64,000 nucleotides of DNA from Chitinophaga pinensis (GTDB lineage Bacteria; Bacteroidota; Bacteroidia; Chitinophagales; Chitinophagaceae): assembly GCA_902167325.1 (NCBI GenBank), contig LR632930.1:2108001-2172000 (forward strand). Reading direction: 5' to 3'. Shown piece after piece: positions 44,525 through 53,796 of this stretch. The notes beneath the pieces were generated by a model, which saw only the letters and a program-made list of their open reading frames with translations, searched no databases and was not told the DNA's origin. The first letter of the stretch is position 1; every line of letters starts with the position of its first letter. The position numbers were made by a program, and so were the translations under genes.

Positions 44525-44548
44525 TCACATTAAAGAACACGAATTATC

Positions 44549-45454
44549 ATGCATATGAAGCATATAACGATATCCCTGCTATTGCTCGCGCTGTTTGCGG
44601 GTTGCCGGAAAGACGATGATCCGGGAAATGTGGGTGACATCCCCGGACTCGGTGGTGATACCTGGGTGCCAGGTCCCATTGACATATGGATCAAAGACAG
44701 CCTCACCAAATCACTGAACATCGCTGTTAAATACAAATGGGATCAGGGCGAACTGGAACCATACCAAACGCTGGTACCCCCACGGGAAGACCAGGTAATC
44801 CCCGTACTCAGTACCGTTCGCCGGGCCTGGATCAAGCCATATGTAGATGAAGTGGGCGAACTCTTCATGAAGAAATACTCCCCTAAATTCTTCGTACTGG
44901 TAGGCAGCTCGTCTTATAACCTCGATAATACCATTACCATCGGTAGGGCCGAAGGGGGAAGAACCATCGAACTGTATGCCCTCAATAACTTCCGCGTAAG
45001 CTGGATGCCCGGCTATCAGCCCTCAGACTCCGGGAACGTGAAGATGATGTTCCATACCATCCACCACGAGTTTGCACATATCATGAACCAGACGATCGAC
45101 TACCAGGTGGAGTTTAAACGTATCTCTATAGGAAAGTATACCTCCAACTGGAACAACGTAGCCGAAAAAGAAGCTAACCGCCGTGGTTTTATTACTGCAT
45201 ACGCTATGGCTTCACCGAATGAAGACTTTGTGGAAATGGTATCTGTGATGCTCATGGAAGGCAGAGCAGGTTTCGACCGGATGGTGAACAGCATCACGGA
45301 AGCTGCGGAAGATGGTACCACACCCGCACAGGCAATTGCCCGCATCCGCCAGAAAGAAGCATTGGTGGTAGAATACTACCGTACCAGCTGGGGTATCAAT
45401 TTCTATAACCTCCAACTCCGCACCAGGGCCGCTCTGGTTGGGCTGATTAAATAA
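44549..45454 (+). CDS. Putative zinc metallopeptidase lipoprotein (locus 2)
   Basis: 301 residues with a lipobox (LLALFAGC). The zinc motif HHEFAH (in MFHTIHHEFAHIMNQTIDYQ) sits near residues 171-176, and a downstream Glu-rich helix (NEDFVEMVSVML) may supply the third ligand. This fits the putative zinc-binding metallopeptidases seen after SusD genes in Bacteroidota (PF15890-type). A protease here implies that this SusCD pair handles peptides or glycoproteins rather than plain glycan. Confidence 0.88.
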   Translation: MHMKHITISLLLLALFAGCRKDDDPGNVGDIPGLGGDTWVPGPIDIWIKDSLTKSLNIAVKYKWDQGELEPYQTLVPPREDQVIPVLSTVRRAWIKPYVDEVGELFMKKYSPKFFVLVGSSSYNLDNTITIGRAEGGRTIELYALNNFRVSWMPGYQPSDSGNVKMMFHTIHHEFAHIMNQTIDYQVEFKRISIGKYTSNWNNVAEKEANRRGFITAYAMASPNEDFVEMVSVMLMEGRAGFDRMVNSITEAAEDGTTPAQAIARIRQKEALVVEYYRTSWGINFYNLQLRTRAALVGLIK

Positions 45455-45464
45455 AACGACGACG

Positions 45465-46778
45465 ATGAAAAGATTACTTACCTGTATCATACTAGTCTGG
45501 GCAGCCTTTGCCGGTTGCCGTAAGGAAGACGATCCTGTTTTCCCGGAATCGGCAGATGAGCGCCTCAATAAAACCCTCGCCGCTTATCAGACCGCCCTCG
45601 CTGGTTCTCCCAGCGGATGGAATGCCGAGCTGGTAACCAGGAACGGCATCTCTTACAAGTTCCATTTCAGCTTCAATAACGCGAACCGCGTACAGATGTA
45701 TTCGGACTTCGACCTTACGAGTGCTGCGGAACGGAAAGAGAGCAGCTACCGCCTCAAAGCATTGCAGCAACCGGTGCTCATGTTCGATACCTATTCTTAC
45801 ATACATTACCTGTCAGATCCGGCAGATAGTGTGGCGGGTGGCCCCGCCGGTGAAGGCCTGGAGTCTGACTTCGAATTCAGGTTCGATCAGATGGCGGGCG
45901 ACAGTATCACTTTGGTAGGCCGCTTCAGAAATGCAAAGCTCGTGCTGCGTAAAGCCTCCGCGCAGGACCTGCAGGCATGGCAGAACGGCAATTGGGTAAG
46001 CGCCCTCAACTTCGAACAGGTGAATAAGAACATCCTCACCTACTGGAAACGCCTCACTGTAGGCGGCAGGCAGTATGAAGTAGTTGTAACCCCCAGTTAT
46101 CGAACGGCATCCTTCGTATGGCGCGATGCGGGTGGGGTTGCACGCTCCCATGTAACAACATTCTCCTTCACGGCAGCAGGTCTCACGTTTGTGAAGCCGT
46201 TGATAGACGGAGCTAATACCATTACAAGCCTTTCCGCTTTTGCCTGGAATAATAATACTTCCACTTTTAACCTGACGGTGAACGGCAATACGGCTGCTAC
46301 TATCGCAGGTGCAATAACCCCACTTGTTCCTGATGTAAATGCATCTGGCAGATGGTGGCTGGCAGTGGCAGGTACGGGAGATTACTGGTCGTCGCCCCGC
46401 GGGTTCCTGGTGAATGGTGTGCATGACGCTTTCGGACTGAGGAAGATCCCCAATTTCTATTCTCTTATGTTCCAGGCGGAATTTGACGAATACCAGGGCG
46501 TACAACTAGACCTTGCAGGCTTCCTCTATCTCGAAGGACAAGCCCTGCAGCTCTATTTCGGCGCTGCCTTCGCTCCGCCCATCTTTACTGCCAATGGCCG
46601 CATCATACTCCGTTACGTAGGTTACCTTGGTGATCTGCCGGCTGATGCTGAGGAGCCTTTCTTTAATACTGTAGAATTGTTCGATAACCCGGCCGGGTTC
46701 TACCTCGTGCAAACAGGCCAGTCCAGCTGGGACATGGTGAGTGCTTCGGATGCCAGATCATGGATTTCGTGGAATTGA
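45465..46778 (+). CDS. DUF4302-like lipoprotein (locus 2)
   Basis: 437 residues with a lipobox (ILVWAAFAGC). The first half has SADERLNKTLAAYQTAL, SGWNAELVTRNGISYKFHFS and ESDFEFRFDQMAGDSITLVG; these and the place after a metallopeptidase gene fit DUF4302 proteins. The fold and role are unknown. It starts 10 bases after the metallopeptidase stop, so it is co-translated with the locus. Confidence 0.75.
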   Translation: MKRLLTCIILVWAAFAGCRKEDDPVFPESADERLNKTLAAYQTALAGSPSGWNAELVTRNGISYKFHFSFNNANRVQMYSDFDLTSAAERKESSYRLKALQQPVLMFDTYSYIHYLSDPADSVAGGPAGEGLESDFEFRFDQMAGDSITLVGRFRNAKLVLRKASAQDLQAWQNGNWVSALNFEQVNKNILTYWKRLTVGGRQYEVVVTPSYRTASFVWRDAGGVARSHVTTFSFTAAGLTFVKPLIDGANTITSLSAFAWNNNTSTFNLTVNGNTAATIAGAITPLVPDVNASGRWWLAVAGTGDYWSSPRGFLVNGVHDAFGLRKIPNFYSLMFQAEFDEYQGVQLDLAGFLYLEGQALQLYFGAAFAPPIFTANGRIILRYVGYLGDLPADAEEPFFNTVELFDNPAGFYLVQTGQSSWDMVSASDARSWISWN

Positions 46779-46829
46779 TAGATGAACGTGTTATCTCTAA
46801 AATTTATCTATAACCCAAAATCTTGTTTT

Positions 46830-47438
46830 ATGAAAAGTAGTATGCCTCGCGTTTTATACCTTTTCCTCGCCTTTGCCACACTGCTGGCAGCCTGCGGTAA
46901 AGATGGCGATACAGGTCCCGCCGGTCCTGCCGGTCCTCAGGGAGCACAAGGCCCTGGTGGCGCTGCCGGCCCGGGTGGAGCCCAGGGTCCTGCCGGTACA
47001 GCGAATGTGATCTATTCTGACTGGATCGATGTTGGATACGATGAGGATACGACTGTTATTGCTGTGGGGGATACTTTGTTCCGGTATTACAGCGGAATTG
47101 ATGTGCCGAAACTGACGGCGGATATCGTTAACCGTGGCGATGTGAAGGTTTACATCAATATGGGAACTGCTGCAGATCCTTACGTTACACCATTACCAGT
47201 GGCCAATCTGGTACTTTTCGGTGTATTTGTAAACATCAACTACCACTTTTATCTGAATGTGATCGAATTCAATTCTAACATAGATGCGGGAACGGGTCTT
47301 AATTCGCAGAATCAGAAAGTATGGCAGTACCGTTATGTCCTCATTCCGGGTGGCGTTGCTGCACGGAAAGCGTCGGGTGCTGATGTGGACTGGAACAACT
47401 ATAAATCCGTACAGAAATATCTTAATCTGAAAGACTAG
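46830..47438 (+). CDS. Collagen-like-repeat lipoprotein (locus 2)
   Basis: 202 residues from the ATG at 46830 (MKSSMPRVLYLFLAFATLLA). A lipobox (LLAAC) is followed by about ten Gly-X-Y triplets, GDTGPAGPAGPQGAQGPGG and onward, and then a ~150-residue C-terminal domain ending VDWNNYKSVQKYLNLKD. Such short collagen-like stalks can trimerise and hold a head domain off the surface. It is the last gene of locus 2; a strong terminator follows. Confidence 0.85.
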   Translation: MKSSMPRVLYLFLAFATLLAACGKDGDTGPAGPAGPQGAQGPGGAAGPGGAQGPAGTANVIYSDWIDVGYDEDTTVIAVGDTLFRYYSGIDVPKLTADIVNRGDVKVYINMGTAADPYVTPLPVANLVLFGVFVNINYHFYLNVIEFNSNIDAGTGLNSQNQKVWQYRYVLIPGGVAARKASGADVDWNNYKSVQKYLNLKD

Positions 47439-47456
47439 ACTTTCGGCTCATAAAAC

Positions 47457-47490
47457 AAAAAAGGCTGATGCACAGGCATCAGCCTTTTTT
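47457..47490 (+). terminator. Terminator of SusCD locus 2
   Basis: AAAAAAGGCTGATGC / GCATCAGCCTTTTTT, a perfect 15-bp stem with an ACAG loop. Confidence 0.92.
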
Positions 47491-47618
47491 ATGCCCCGGA
47501 ATGTACAAGCATTCTTCTCACTTTCGGTTTCGGGGAATAGATGGTACTTTAGGAGAACCGGGACGGACCATGACAGTCCATGACAGATCAGTTTTGCAAT
47601 AGCCTTATATTACCAATG

Positions 47619-48548
47619 ATGACCAATTCCACGATCAAAGGCTTCCAGTGCCTGATTACCATATTAACATTCTTCACCACAACCTCAGCACAGGTCAAAA
47701 CCAATGACCTTCAGATCCGCGATCCCTTCATCTTCACCCATACCGCCGACAGTACGTATTACCTCTACGCCAACGAGCGCCCGCGTATTGCAGTCTACAA
47801 AAGCAAAGACCTTGAACATTGGGAAAAGGCAGGTGTTGCCTTTGAAGCCACGGAAAGCTTCTGGGGCAAACAGGACTTCTGGGCACCAGATGTATATGCA
47901 TGGGGGAAGAAGTTTTATATGTTCACCACCTTCAGCGCCCCCGGTATAAAGCGGGGTACGTCTATTTTAGTGGGCGATCATCCCTCAGGCCCCTTTACAC
48001 CATTGGTCAACCACGCCGCCACGCCCGATAGTAACCTGTGCCTCGATGGGATGTTGTATACCGGTAAAGACGGGCAGCCATGGCTCGTTTACTGCTGGGA
48101 ATGGCTGGAAGTGAAAGACGGCCGCATCATGGCACAGCGCCTCTCCCGCGATCTCAAAACCACCAAAGGCAAACCTATAGAACTGTTCCGCGCTGGCGAT
48201 GCCCCCTGGACAGGTCCCGTAAAAGGCCACAACACCGAAGGGATCGTAACCGACGGGCCTTTCTTCCACCGGGCATCCAACGGGGAGTTACTCATGATCT
48301 GGAGCAGCTTCACAAAAGGAGGGAAGTATGCCATTGGCGTGGCACGCTCTGCCAGCGGAACACTCAGGGGCCCCTGGAAGCACGATGCTGAACCGCTCAA
48401 TACCGACGATGGCGGCCATGCCATGCTGTTCCGCGACTTCAACGGACAGCTTCGCATTTCATACCACGCACCCAACGGAGCACCACATACCCGCGTGCGG
48501 ATATATAAAGTGACAGACGTTAACGGAAAACTGAAAATGGTACCATAA
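47619..48548 (+). CDS. GH43-family glycoside hydrolase
   Basis: 309 residues from the second of two adjacent ATGs (MTNSTIKGFQCLITILTFF signal, cut after TSAQ). It is a single-domain five-blade propeller: LQIRDPFIFTHTADSTYYLY with the base Asp, FWGKQDFWAPDVYAWGKKFY, SNLCLDGMLYTGKDGQPWLV and HNTEGIVTDGPFFHRASNGE with acidic residues in the place of the acid. An arabinanase or arabinofuranosidase-type activity is likely. Its stop abuts the ATG of the rhamnosidase gene, so the two are co-translated. Confidence 0.9.
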   Translation: MTNSTIKGFQCLITILTFFTTTSAQVKTNDLQIRDPFIFTHTADSTYYLYANERPRIAVYKSKDLEHWEKAGVAFEATESFWGKQDFWAPDVYAWGKKFYMFTTFSAPGIKRGTSILVGDHPSGPFTPLVNHAATPDSNLCLDGMLYTGKDGQPWLVYCWEWLEVKDGRIMAQRLSRDLKTTKGKPIELFRAGDAPWTGPVKGHNTEGIVTDGPFFHRASNGELLMIWSSFTKGGKYAIGVARSASGTLRGPWKHDAEPLNTDDGGHAMLFRDFNGQLRISYHAPNGAPHTRVRIYKVTDVNGKLKMVP

Positions 48549-51281
48549 ATGCAACTGAAAAGGATGATACTGGCGCTGCTGCTTATCGCAGGCGCAACGC
48601 AGGCCCAAACGCCCGGCATAGCGCCCGTACAGCTCACCTGCGAATACCGGCAAAACCCGCTGGGTATCGATGCTCCCTGCCCCCGCCTGAGCTGGATGGT
48701 AACCGGCACCAGCCGTAATCTCCGGCAATCCGCCTATGAAATCGTGGTTAGCTCAGCACCCAACGGCAATGGAAACATCTGGGAGTCAGGGAAAGTCAAT
48801 TCCCCCGATAATATACATATTGCAATAGAAGGCTCACCACTGCGGTCCTTTACACGGTATTGGTGGAAAGTAAGAGTGTATGGAGCCGATGGGAAAGTCT
48901 CCGCATGGAGTGCCCTTAACTGGTTCGAAACGGGCGTAATGACGCCGGACGACTGGGCAGGTAACTGGATCGGGGATGGCAGTAGTACACCAGACAAGCC
49001 GGAAGATTTTTTCAAAGACGATCCCATGCCCCTCTTCCGCAAAAGCTTCCCCGCAACAGGTAAGATCGTTTCCGCAAGACTGTACATCAGTGGCGCTGGA
49101 TACTACGAAGCCTACATCAATGGACAGAAAGTAGGCACGCAGGTGCTGGACCCGGGATGGACAACCTATCACAAATCCGTGCTATACGCCGTACACGATA
49201 TCACTCCGCTGATGAAGCCCGGGCAGAACGTGGCAGGTATTATGGTCGGCAACGGCTGGTATAATCCATTACCGCTGAAGATGTGGGGTTCCCGCAACTG
49301 GAGGGATTTCCTTACCACCGGCCGTCCCTGCACCAAAGCCATGATCCGCGTTACGTATGCCAATGGTACATCGGAAGTGATCGGTACTGATGCCACCTGG
49401 CAATCAGCACCCGGGCCGGTGATCCGTAACAACGTATACCTTGGTGAGCATTACGATGCCCGCCGCGAAATAAAGCACTGGGCAGCCGTAAACCCTACCG
49501 GTAACTGGACAAGTGCCACAGTAGTCACAGGCCCTGAAGGGGAAATGCTGGCACAGGTGCAGCCTCCCATCCGCGTCACGAAAACCCTTCGCCCACGGAG
49601 CGTTAAAGAAGTAAAGCCTGGCACCTTCCTCGTGGATATGGGCCAGAACTTCGCCGGTATGGTACGTCTTAAGGTACAAGGTCCCGCTGGTCAACAGATA
49701 GTAATGCGTTATGGGGAAGACACGCTGAAAGACGGAAACATCAATGTAATGACCGCAGTAGCCGGACAGATCAAAGGCGGGAATGGCGGCCCCGGAGCAC
49801 CGCACATTGCCTGGCAGGAAGATCGCTATACACTCAAAGGCGAAGGCAAAGAAACCTGGACGCCCCGCTTCACCTTCCACGGGTTCCGTTTTGTGGAGAT
49901 CTCAGGCTGGCCAGGCAAACCGGGTGTAAACGATATCGATGGTCTCCGCCTCAGTGCCGACCTTGAAACTGCAGGCAGCTTCACCAGTTCCAATGCTATG
50001 CTGAACCGGCTGGATACAGTCATTCAAAATACTTTCCTGAGCAATGTATTCAGTGTACAATCCGATTGTCCTGCGCGGGAGAAGCTGGCTTATGCCGGTG
50101 ATATCCTTTGCAGTGCGGGTTCATTTATGTATCATTTCCAGATGCCGGGCTTCTATACCAAAACCCTGCGCGATCATGTGGATGCACAGCGCCCTGAAGG
50201 AGGCATTACTGAAACCGCTCCATATGTGGGTATTGAGGATTCCGGCCCGGGCGATGGTTCCGGACCTATGGGCTGGCAGGCTGGTTATCCGTTCCTGATC
50301 AAAAGGGTGTATGATTTTTATGGAGATAAACGCATCGTGGAAGAGAATTATCCAGCCATGCAGCGCTTAATTAAGTTCCTTCAGTCCCGCGCAAAAAATC
50401 ATCTGTTTGATAAAGAGGACCTCGGTGATCACGAAGCGCTGGACGACCGGGAGATTCCCCTCACTGCTTCGCTTTTCTATTATCTCAGCGCCAAAGTAAT
50501 GGCAGATCTCGCAGGTATATTGGAGAAGCCTGCAGATGTGGCCGAGTACACGAAGCTGAGCAACGATATCCGGAATGCTATCCGGAATAAATTTTATCAG
50601 CCCGCCACAGGCCAGTTCCGCACAGGTACACAAACTGCGCAATCGATGGGCCTTTGGTCGGATATATTGGATGAAGGTGAAGAAGGGAAAGCGCGAGCAG
50701 CATTACTGAATGCTATCAGCAAAAAAGATCATCATCTCTCTACCGGCATCTTTGGAACCAAAATGATGTTCGATGTGTTGCGGGAACATGATCAGAACGA
50801 AGTGGCCTACCGTATCGCCAACCAGCGCACTTATCCCGGCTGGGGGCATATGATCGAAAGCGGGGCTACCACTTTGTGGGAAACCTGGAGATATTCCGAT
50901 AATACTTTCTCACAGAACCACCCTATGTATGGTTCCATCGGTGAATGGCTTTATCGCTCTTTACTGGGTATCAATGCAGCCGCACCGGGTTTCCGTAAAA
51001 TCATCATCCGCCCGCAACCTGCCGGTGATCTCACTTCTGCCAAAGGGCAGCTGAGAAGCATGTATGGTAAAATCAGCAGCGACTGGCATATCAGGAACGG
51101 AGTATTTACCCTTGCGACCAGCATTCCGGGCAATACCACGGCAGAAGTATACATTCCGCTGAAGTATGGCGGTGTTGTGAAGGAAAGCGGGAAAGTGGTA
51201 AAGCCGTTACGTACCGAAGGCCGTAATGCTGTATTTGAGGTAGGTTCCGGACATTATGTGTTCACCGCATCAGGAAAGTAA
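48549..51281 (+). CDS. GH78-family alpha-L-rhamnosidase
   Basis: 910 residues with a signal peptide (LIAGATQAQ). The usual order is present: an N-terminal Ig-like domain (LTCEYRQNPLGIDAPCPRLS), beta-sandwich domains (VSARLYISGAGYYEAYINGQ, TYHKSVLYAVHDIT) and the (alpha/alpha)6 catalytic barrel. The barrel carries SVQSDCPAREKLAYAGDILC, GWGHMIESGATTLWETW and a C-terminal sandwich. It releases rhamnose, so with the GH43 upstream and the esterase downstream it points to a rhamnose- and arabinose-bearing pectic side chain. Confidence 0.95.
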   Translation: MQLKRMILALLLIAGATQAQTPGIAPVQLTCEYRQNPLGIDAPCPRLSWMVTGTSRNLRQSAYEIVVSSAPNGNGNIWESGKVNSPDNIHIAIEGSPLRSFTRYWWKVRVYGADGKVSAWSALNWFETGVMTPDDWAGNWIGDGSSTPDKPEDFFKDDPMPLFRKSFPATGKIVSARLYISGAGYYEAYINGQKVGTQVLDPGWTTYHKSVLYAVHDITPLMKPGQNVAGIMVGNGWYNPLPLKMWGSRNWRDFLTTGRPCTKAMIRVTYANGTSEVIGTDATWQSAPGPVIRNNVYLGEHYDARREIKHWAAVNPTGNWTSATVVTGPEGEMLAQVQPPIRVTKTLRPRSVKEVKPGTFLVDMGQNFAGMVRLKVQGPAGQQIVMRYGEDTLKDGNINVMTAVAGQIKGGNGGPGAPHIAWQEDRYTLKGEGKETWTPRFTFHGFRFVEISGWPGKPGVNDIDGLRLSADLETAGSFTSSNAMLNRLDTVIQNTFLSNVFSVQSDCPAREKLAYAGDILCSAGSFMYHFQMPGFYTKTLRDHVDAQRPEGGITETAPYVGIEDSGPGDGSGPMGWQAGYPFLIKRVYDFYGDKRIVEENYPAMQRLIKFLQSRAKNHLFDKEDLGDHEALDDREIPLTASLFYYLSAKVMADLAGILEKPADVAEYTKLSNDIRNAIRNKFYQPATGQFRTGTQTAQSMGLWSDILDEGEEGKARAALLNAISKKDHHLSTGIFGTKMMFDVLREHDQNEVAYRIANQRTYPGWGHMIESGATTLWETWRYSDNTFSQNHPMYGSIGEWLYRSLLGINAAAPGFRKIIIRPQPAGDLTSAKGQLRSMYGKISSDWHIRNGVFTLATSIPGNTTAEVYIPLKYGGVVKESGKVVKPLRTEGRNAVFEVGSGHYVFTASGK

Positions 51282-51282
51282 A

Positions 51283-52188
51283 ATGATTAAAATAACCGGT
51301 TTATTACTGTTGTTGTCGATGGCGGCTGCCGCGCAGGAAACGATTCTCCTGCATGGCGGAGCGCCGCCGCATATGTTGCCCGTAGCACAAGGGGAGAAAG
51401 AAAATGTACGCACGGATAAAACGGTGGGATTGCTCATATCCAACATCACGCAGCCCTCACTGCAAGTGTTCCTCCCGGAAGCAGGGAAAGCCAATGGTAC
51501 GGCGGTGATAATTTGTCCGGGTGGGGGATATGGTGTGTTGCTGATGAGCAGGGAAGGGAGTGATGTAGCGAAAGCATTTACTACAGAGGGTGTTACTGCT
51601 TTCGTATTGAAATACAGACTGCCGGTTGCCACGCTGATGCAGGAGCCATCTCTTGCCCCTTTACAGGATGCGCAGGAAGCTATCCGCATCGTGCGGGAGC
51701 GTGCCAGGGAATGGGGGATAGATGAAAAGAAGATCGGCATCATGGGCTTTTCCGCAGGCGGACATCTCGCAGCTACGGCGGGTACGCATTTTGAACAGGC
51801 CGTTATCAAAAACAAAGCAGGTACTTCCCTTCGGCCCAACTTTATGCTGCTGCTGAACCCTGTTATCAGTTTTACGGACAGTATTGGTCATGCGGGTTCA
51901 AGGAAGAATCTGCTGGGTGCAACACCAGCACCTGAAAAGGTGCGCTGGTTCTCCAACGAGTTGCAGGTAAGTGATAAAACTCCGCCAGCTTTCCTCGTAC
52001 ATGCGGGAGATGATACAGTAGTAGATGAGAAGAACAGCCTATACTTTTACCAGGCCCTCCGGAAGTATAAGATCCCCGCATCACTGCACATTTACCAGAA
52101 AGGGGAACATGGCTTTTTAAAAGAACCGGCCTTCGATGAATGGTTCGGCCGCTGCCTCTTTTGGATGCAGCAGGCGGGGTTGATGTAA
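51283..52188 (+). CDS. Secreted alpha/beta-hydrolase, acetyl-esterase type
   Basis: 301 residues from the ATG at 51283, one base after the GH78 stop; signal peptide LLLLLSMAAAAQ. The fold is shown by AVIICPGGGYGVL (oxyanion loop), IGIMGFSAGGHLAATAG (nucleophile Ser), VHAGDDTVV (Asp) and YQKGEHGF (His). It belongs to the BD-FAE/xylan-esterase-like group that removes acetyl or feruloyl groups from plant glycans. It is the last gene of the three-gene operon. Confidence 0.9.
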   Translation: MIKITGLLLLLSMAAAAQETILLHGGAPPHMLPVAQGEKENVRTDKTVGLLISNITQPSLQVFLPEAGKANGTAVIICPGGGYGVLLMSREGSDVAKAFTTEGVTAFVLKYRLPVATLMQEPSLAPLQDAQEAIRIVRERAREWGIDEKKIGIMGFSAGGHLAATAGTHFEQAVIKNKAGTSLRPNFMLLLNPVISFTDSIGHAGSRKNLLGATPAPEKVRWFSNELQVSDKTPPAFLVHAGDDTVVDEKNSLYFYQALRKYKIPASLHIYQKGEHGFLKEPAFDEWFGRCLFWMQQAGLM

Positions 52189-52208
52189 TTAATTCAGTAT
52201 TTTGAAGG

Positions 52209-52500
52209 ATGCATACTTCTTATGAAGAGAAATTTCATCACCTGCCCGATTTCAGGGTAAAATACCGCTTCCTGACCCGGGATCTGGCCGGAGTTTGAGG
52301 ATGAGAATGGCAACCTGATATTGGAAGATGATAAACCCGTGCCTTCGTCAGGTACTGCAAGGATGTGGGTTATTGTTCAGGAGCGCCGCCCTTTTCATGC
52401 AACGCATATCCATGCAGGGCAGAAAGCCTTTTTTGTGGAAGGCAGCCGCCATGTGGCGGAATGCGAAGTGCTGGAAGTGATTGCAATGGCGGATCTATAA
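52209..52500 (+). pseudogene. Frameshifted EF-Tu C-terminal-domain-like gene
   Basis: The ATG at 52209 starts MHTSYEEKFHHLPDFRVKYR and FLTRDLAG, then a TGA follows. From 52288 another frame continues PEFEDENGNLILEDDKPVPS, SSGTARMWVIVQERRPFHAT, and HIHAGQKAFFVEGSRHVAEC, ending at TAA 52498-52500. The second part follows the beta-barrel domain 3 of EF-Tu, found alone in a Bacteroidota family. One frameshift, perhaps with a small loss, separates the halves. The tail overlaps the TetR gene end. Confidence 0.65.
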
Positions 52501-53097
52501 CTGCTTCATCCCTTTCTCCGTTAAATAAGGCCAGAATAGACCCTGAAATACATTTGTATACGCCTGCTCCGCCTGTTTACTTTTTAACCGCTGCGTAAGC
52601 TCGTTGTGCGCCAGCCAGTAATCTCCCACAAGGAAGATCTGCGTAACCAGTGCCTGGAGTACAGGCTCAGGAACCCCTTTCCGGAAAATGCCCTTCTCCT
52701 GCCACTTGCCAAATATGCCGATGAACTCTTTCTCCCGGCGCTTCACCAGTACGTGATACTTCTTTCTGATGTCAGGGATGCGCATGCCTATTTCCGGGAA
52801 ATGCAGGAAAATAAAGCGGTATTTATATAGTACGGTAAACGATTGCCCGGCGAATACCAGCAGGTCTTTAGGGCGGGCAGATGCAGCGGCTTCCACCCCT
52901 GCCATGAGCGCATCCATTCCGGCAGACAGTTCTTCATATAACGCAATAATAATATCATCTGTATGCCTGAAATGATAATGCAGGTTCCCCGCGCTGATGC
53001 CCATCTCAGCTGCAATATGGCGACTGGTAATGGTGTGGATGCCCTTCTCATTATACAAATCCAATGCGGTCTGCAGGATCTTCGCTTTCGTATCCAT
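52495..53097 (-). CDS. TetR/AcrR-family transcriptional regulator
   Basis: 200 residues from the ATG at 53097 (MDTKAKILQTALDLYNEKG). The N-terminal HTH is TITSRHIAAEMGISAGNLHY followed by HFRHTDDII. The C-terminal ligand domain is helical (LLVFAGQSFTVLYKYRFIFL) and not assignable. Divergent from it are two small membrane-protein genes, and a repeated TTTGTTCTAAA lies between, so it probably represses them. Confidence 0.93.
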   Translation of the reverse strand: MDTKAKILQTALDLYNEKGIHTITSRHIAAEMGISAGNLHYHFRHTDDIIIALYEELSAGMDALMAGVEAAASARPKDLLVFAGQSFTVLYKYRFIFLHFPEIGMRIPDIRKKYHVLVKRREKEFIGIFGKWQEKGIFRKGVPEPVLQALVTQIFLVGDYWLAHNELTQRLKSKQAEQAYTNVFQGLFWPYLTEKGMKQL

Positions 53098-53145
53098 CCA
53101 CAAATATACCCACCTTTCTCCGGAAAACTGATTTAAATTAGGTCT

Positions 53146-53178
53146 TTTGTTCTAAACGGGTAGTACATTTGTTCTAAA
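53146..53178 (+). promoter_or_regulatory. Direct-repeat operator and -7 box between TetR and membrane genes
   Basis: TTTGTTCTAAA occurs at 53146-53156 and 53168-53178, 22 bases apart, so both copies face the same side of the helix. TACATTTG at 53164-53171 matches TAnnTTTG and overlaps the second copy. A protein bound here would block the promoter of the gene at 53188. Confidence 0.55.
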
Positions 53179-53187
53179 TACAGCTAT

Positions 53188-53379
53188 ATGGAACAAACTA
53201 CTGAACAGCAGCCAACAGGTAAATCGTGGTTTCAGGGCATCCGGGAGATGTTTCTTCCTCTGAAGCCTACAGATGGGCCGGTGGCCAGAACGCTTAAAAA
53301 CAGTGCTTTCTACCTCTTCGGTACCCTCGCCCTGCTGGTGTCGGTATCCCTGGCGGCCGTGATAATTTTCGTTGTCTGA
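53188..53379 (+). CDS. Small single-pass membrane protein
   Basis: 63 residues: a polar N-terminal half (MEQTTEQQPTGKSWFQGIRE, then PLKPTDGPVARTLKN) and one membrane helix, FGTLALLVSVSLAAVIIFVV. No family is recognised. It has its own -7 box and a possible operator in front, and the next gene starts two bases after its stop, so the two form one unit. Confidence 0.65.
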   Translation: MEQTTEQQPTGKSWFQGIREMFLPLKPTDGPVARTLKNSAFYLFGTLALLVSVSLAAVIIFVV

Positions 53380-53380
53380 T

Positions 53381-53734
53381 ATGTGGCTGTTCATTACTTC
53401 CGCTCTCGCATGGTGTATGATTCATGGATTCCGCGCCATCGGTTACCCCATCCCCATCCTCAACGGTTACCTGACCGATTTGCTGGCTGTTCCTGTAATG
53501 GTACACATCGCGCTGCTGTTCACCCGCCGCTTCCTCGTAAGAGACCCCGCATTCAGGTATCCCTTCTCCTGGATCATGTTTATTGCTGCTTATGTGGCAG
53601 TGGTTATGGAGGTAGTGGCACCGCATTTTTCTCCTGTGTATACGGCTGATGGCTGGGATGCAGTGGCTTACTTCGCAGGAGGCATCTGTTATCATATGAT
53701 TGGGCAATACCGTTTACAGGTACAGGCGAAATAA
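53381..53734 (+). CDS. Four-helix membrane protein
   Basis: 117 residues from the ATG at 53381 (MWLFITSALAWCMIHGFRAI). Four hydrophobic stretches are visible, including LLAVPVMVHIALLF, WIMFIAAYVAVVMEVVAP and the end GICYHMIGQYRL. It resembles small uncharacterised membrane proteins of this phylum with a conserved YTADGWD-like loop. It is paired with the 63-residue protein and is probably under TetR control. Confidence 0.65.
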   Translation: MWLFITSALAWCMIHGFRAIGYPIPILNGYLTDLLAVPVMVHIALLFTRRFLVRDPAFRYPFSWIMFIAAYVAVVMEVVAPHFSPVYTADGWDAVAYFAGGICYHMIGQYRLQVQAK

Positions 53735-53738
53735 GAAA

Positions 53739-53758
53739 GAGCCGGCCAAAGCCGGCTC
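53739..53758. terminator. GC-rich hairpin between convergent genes
   Basis: GAGCCGGC / GCCGGCTC with a CAAA loop, lying between the end of the four-helix protein gene and the end of the MFS gene. There is no long T run, so termination is less certain. Confidence 0.5.
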
Positions 53759-53796
53759 TCCGAGGATTCCACACATTGCATTGTTCACTATACTTC

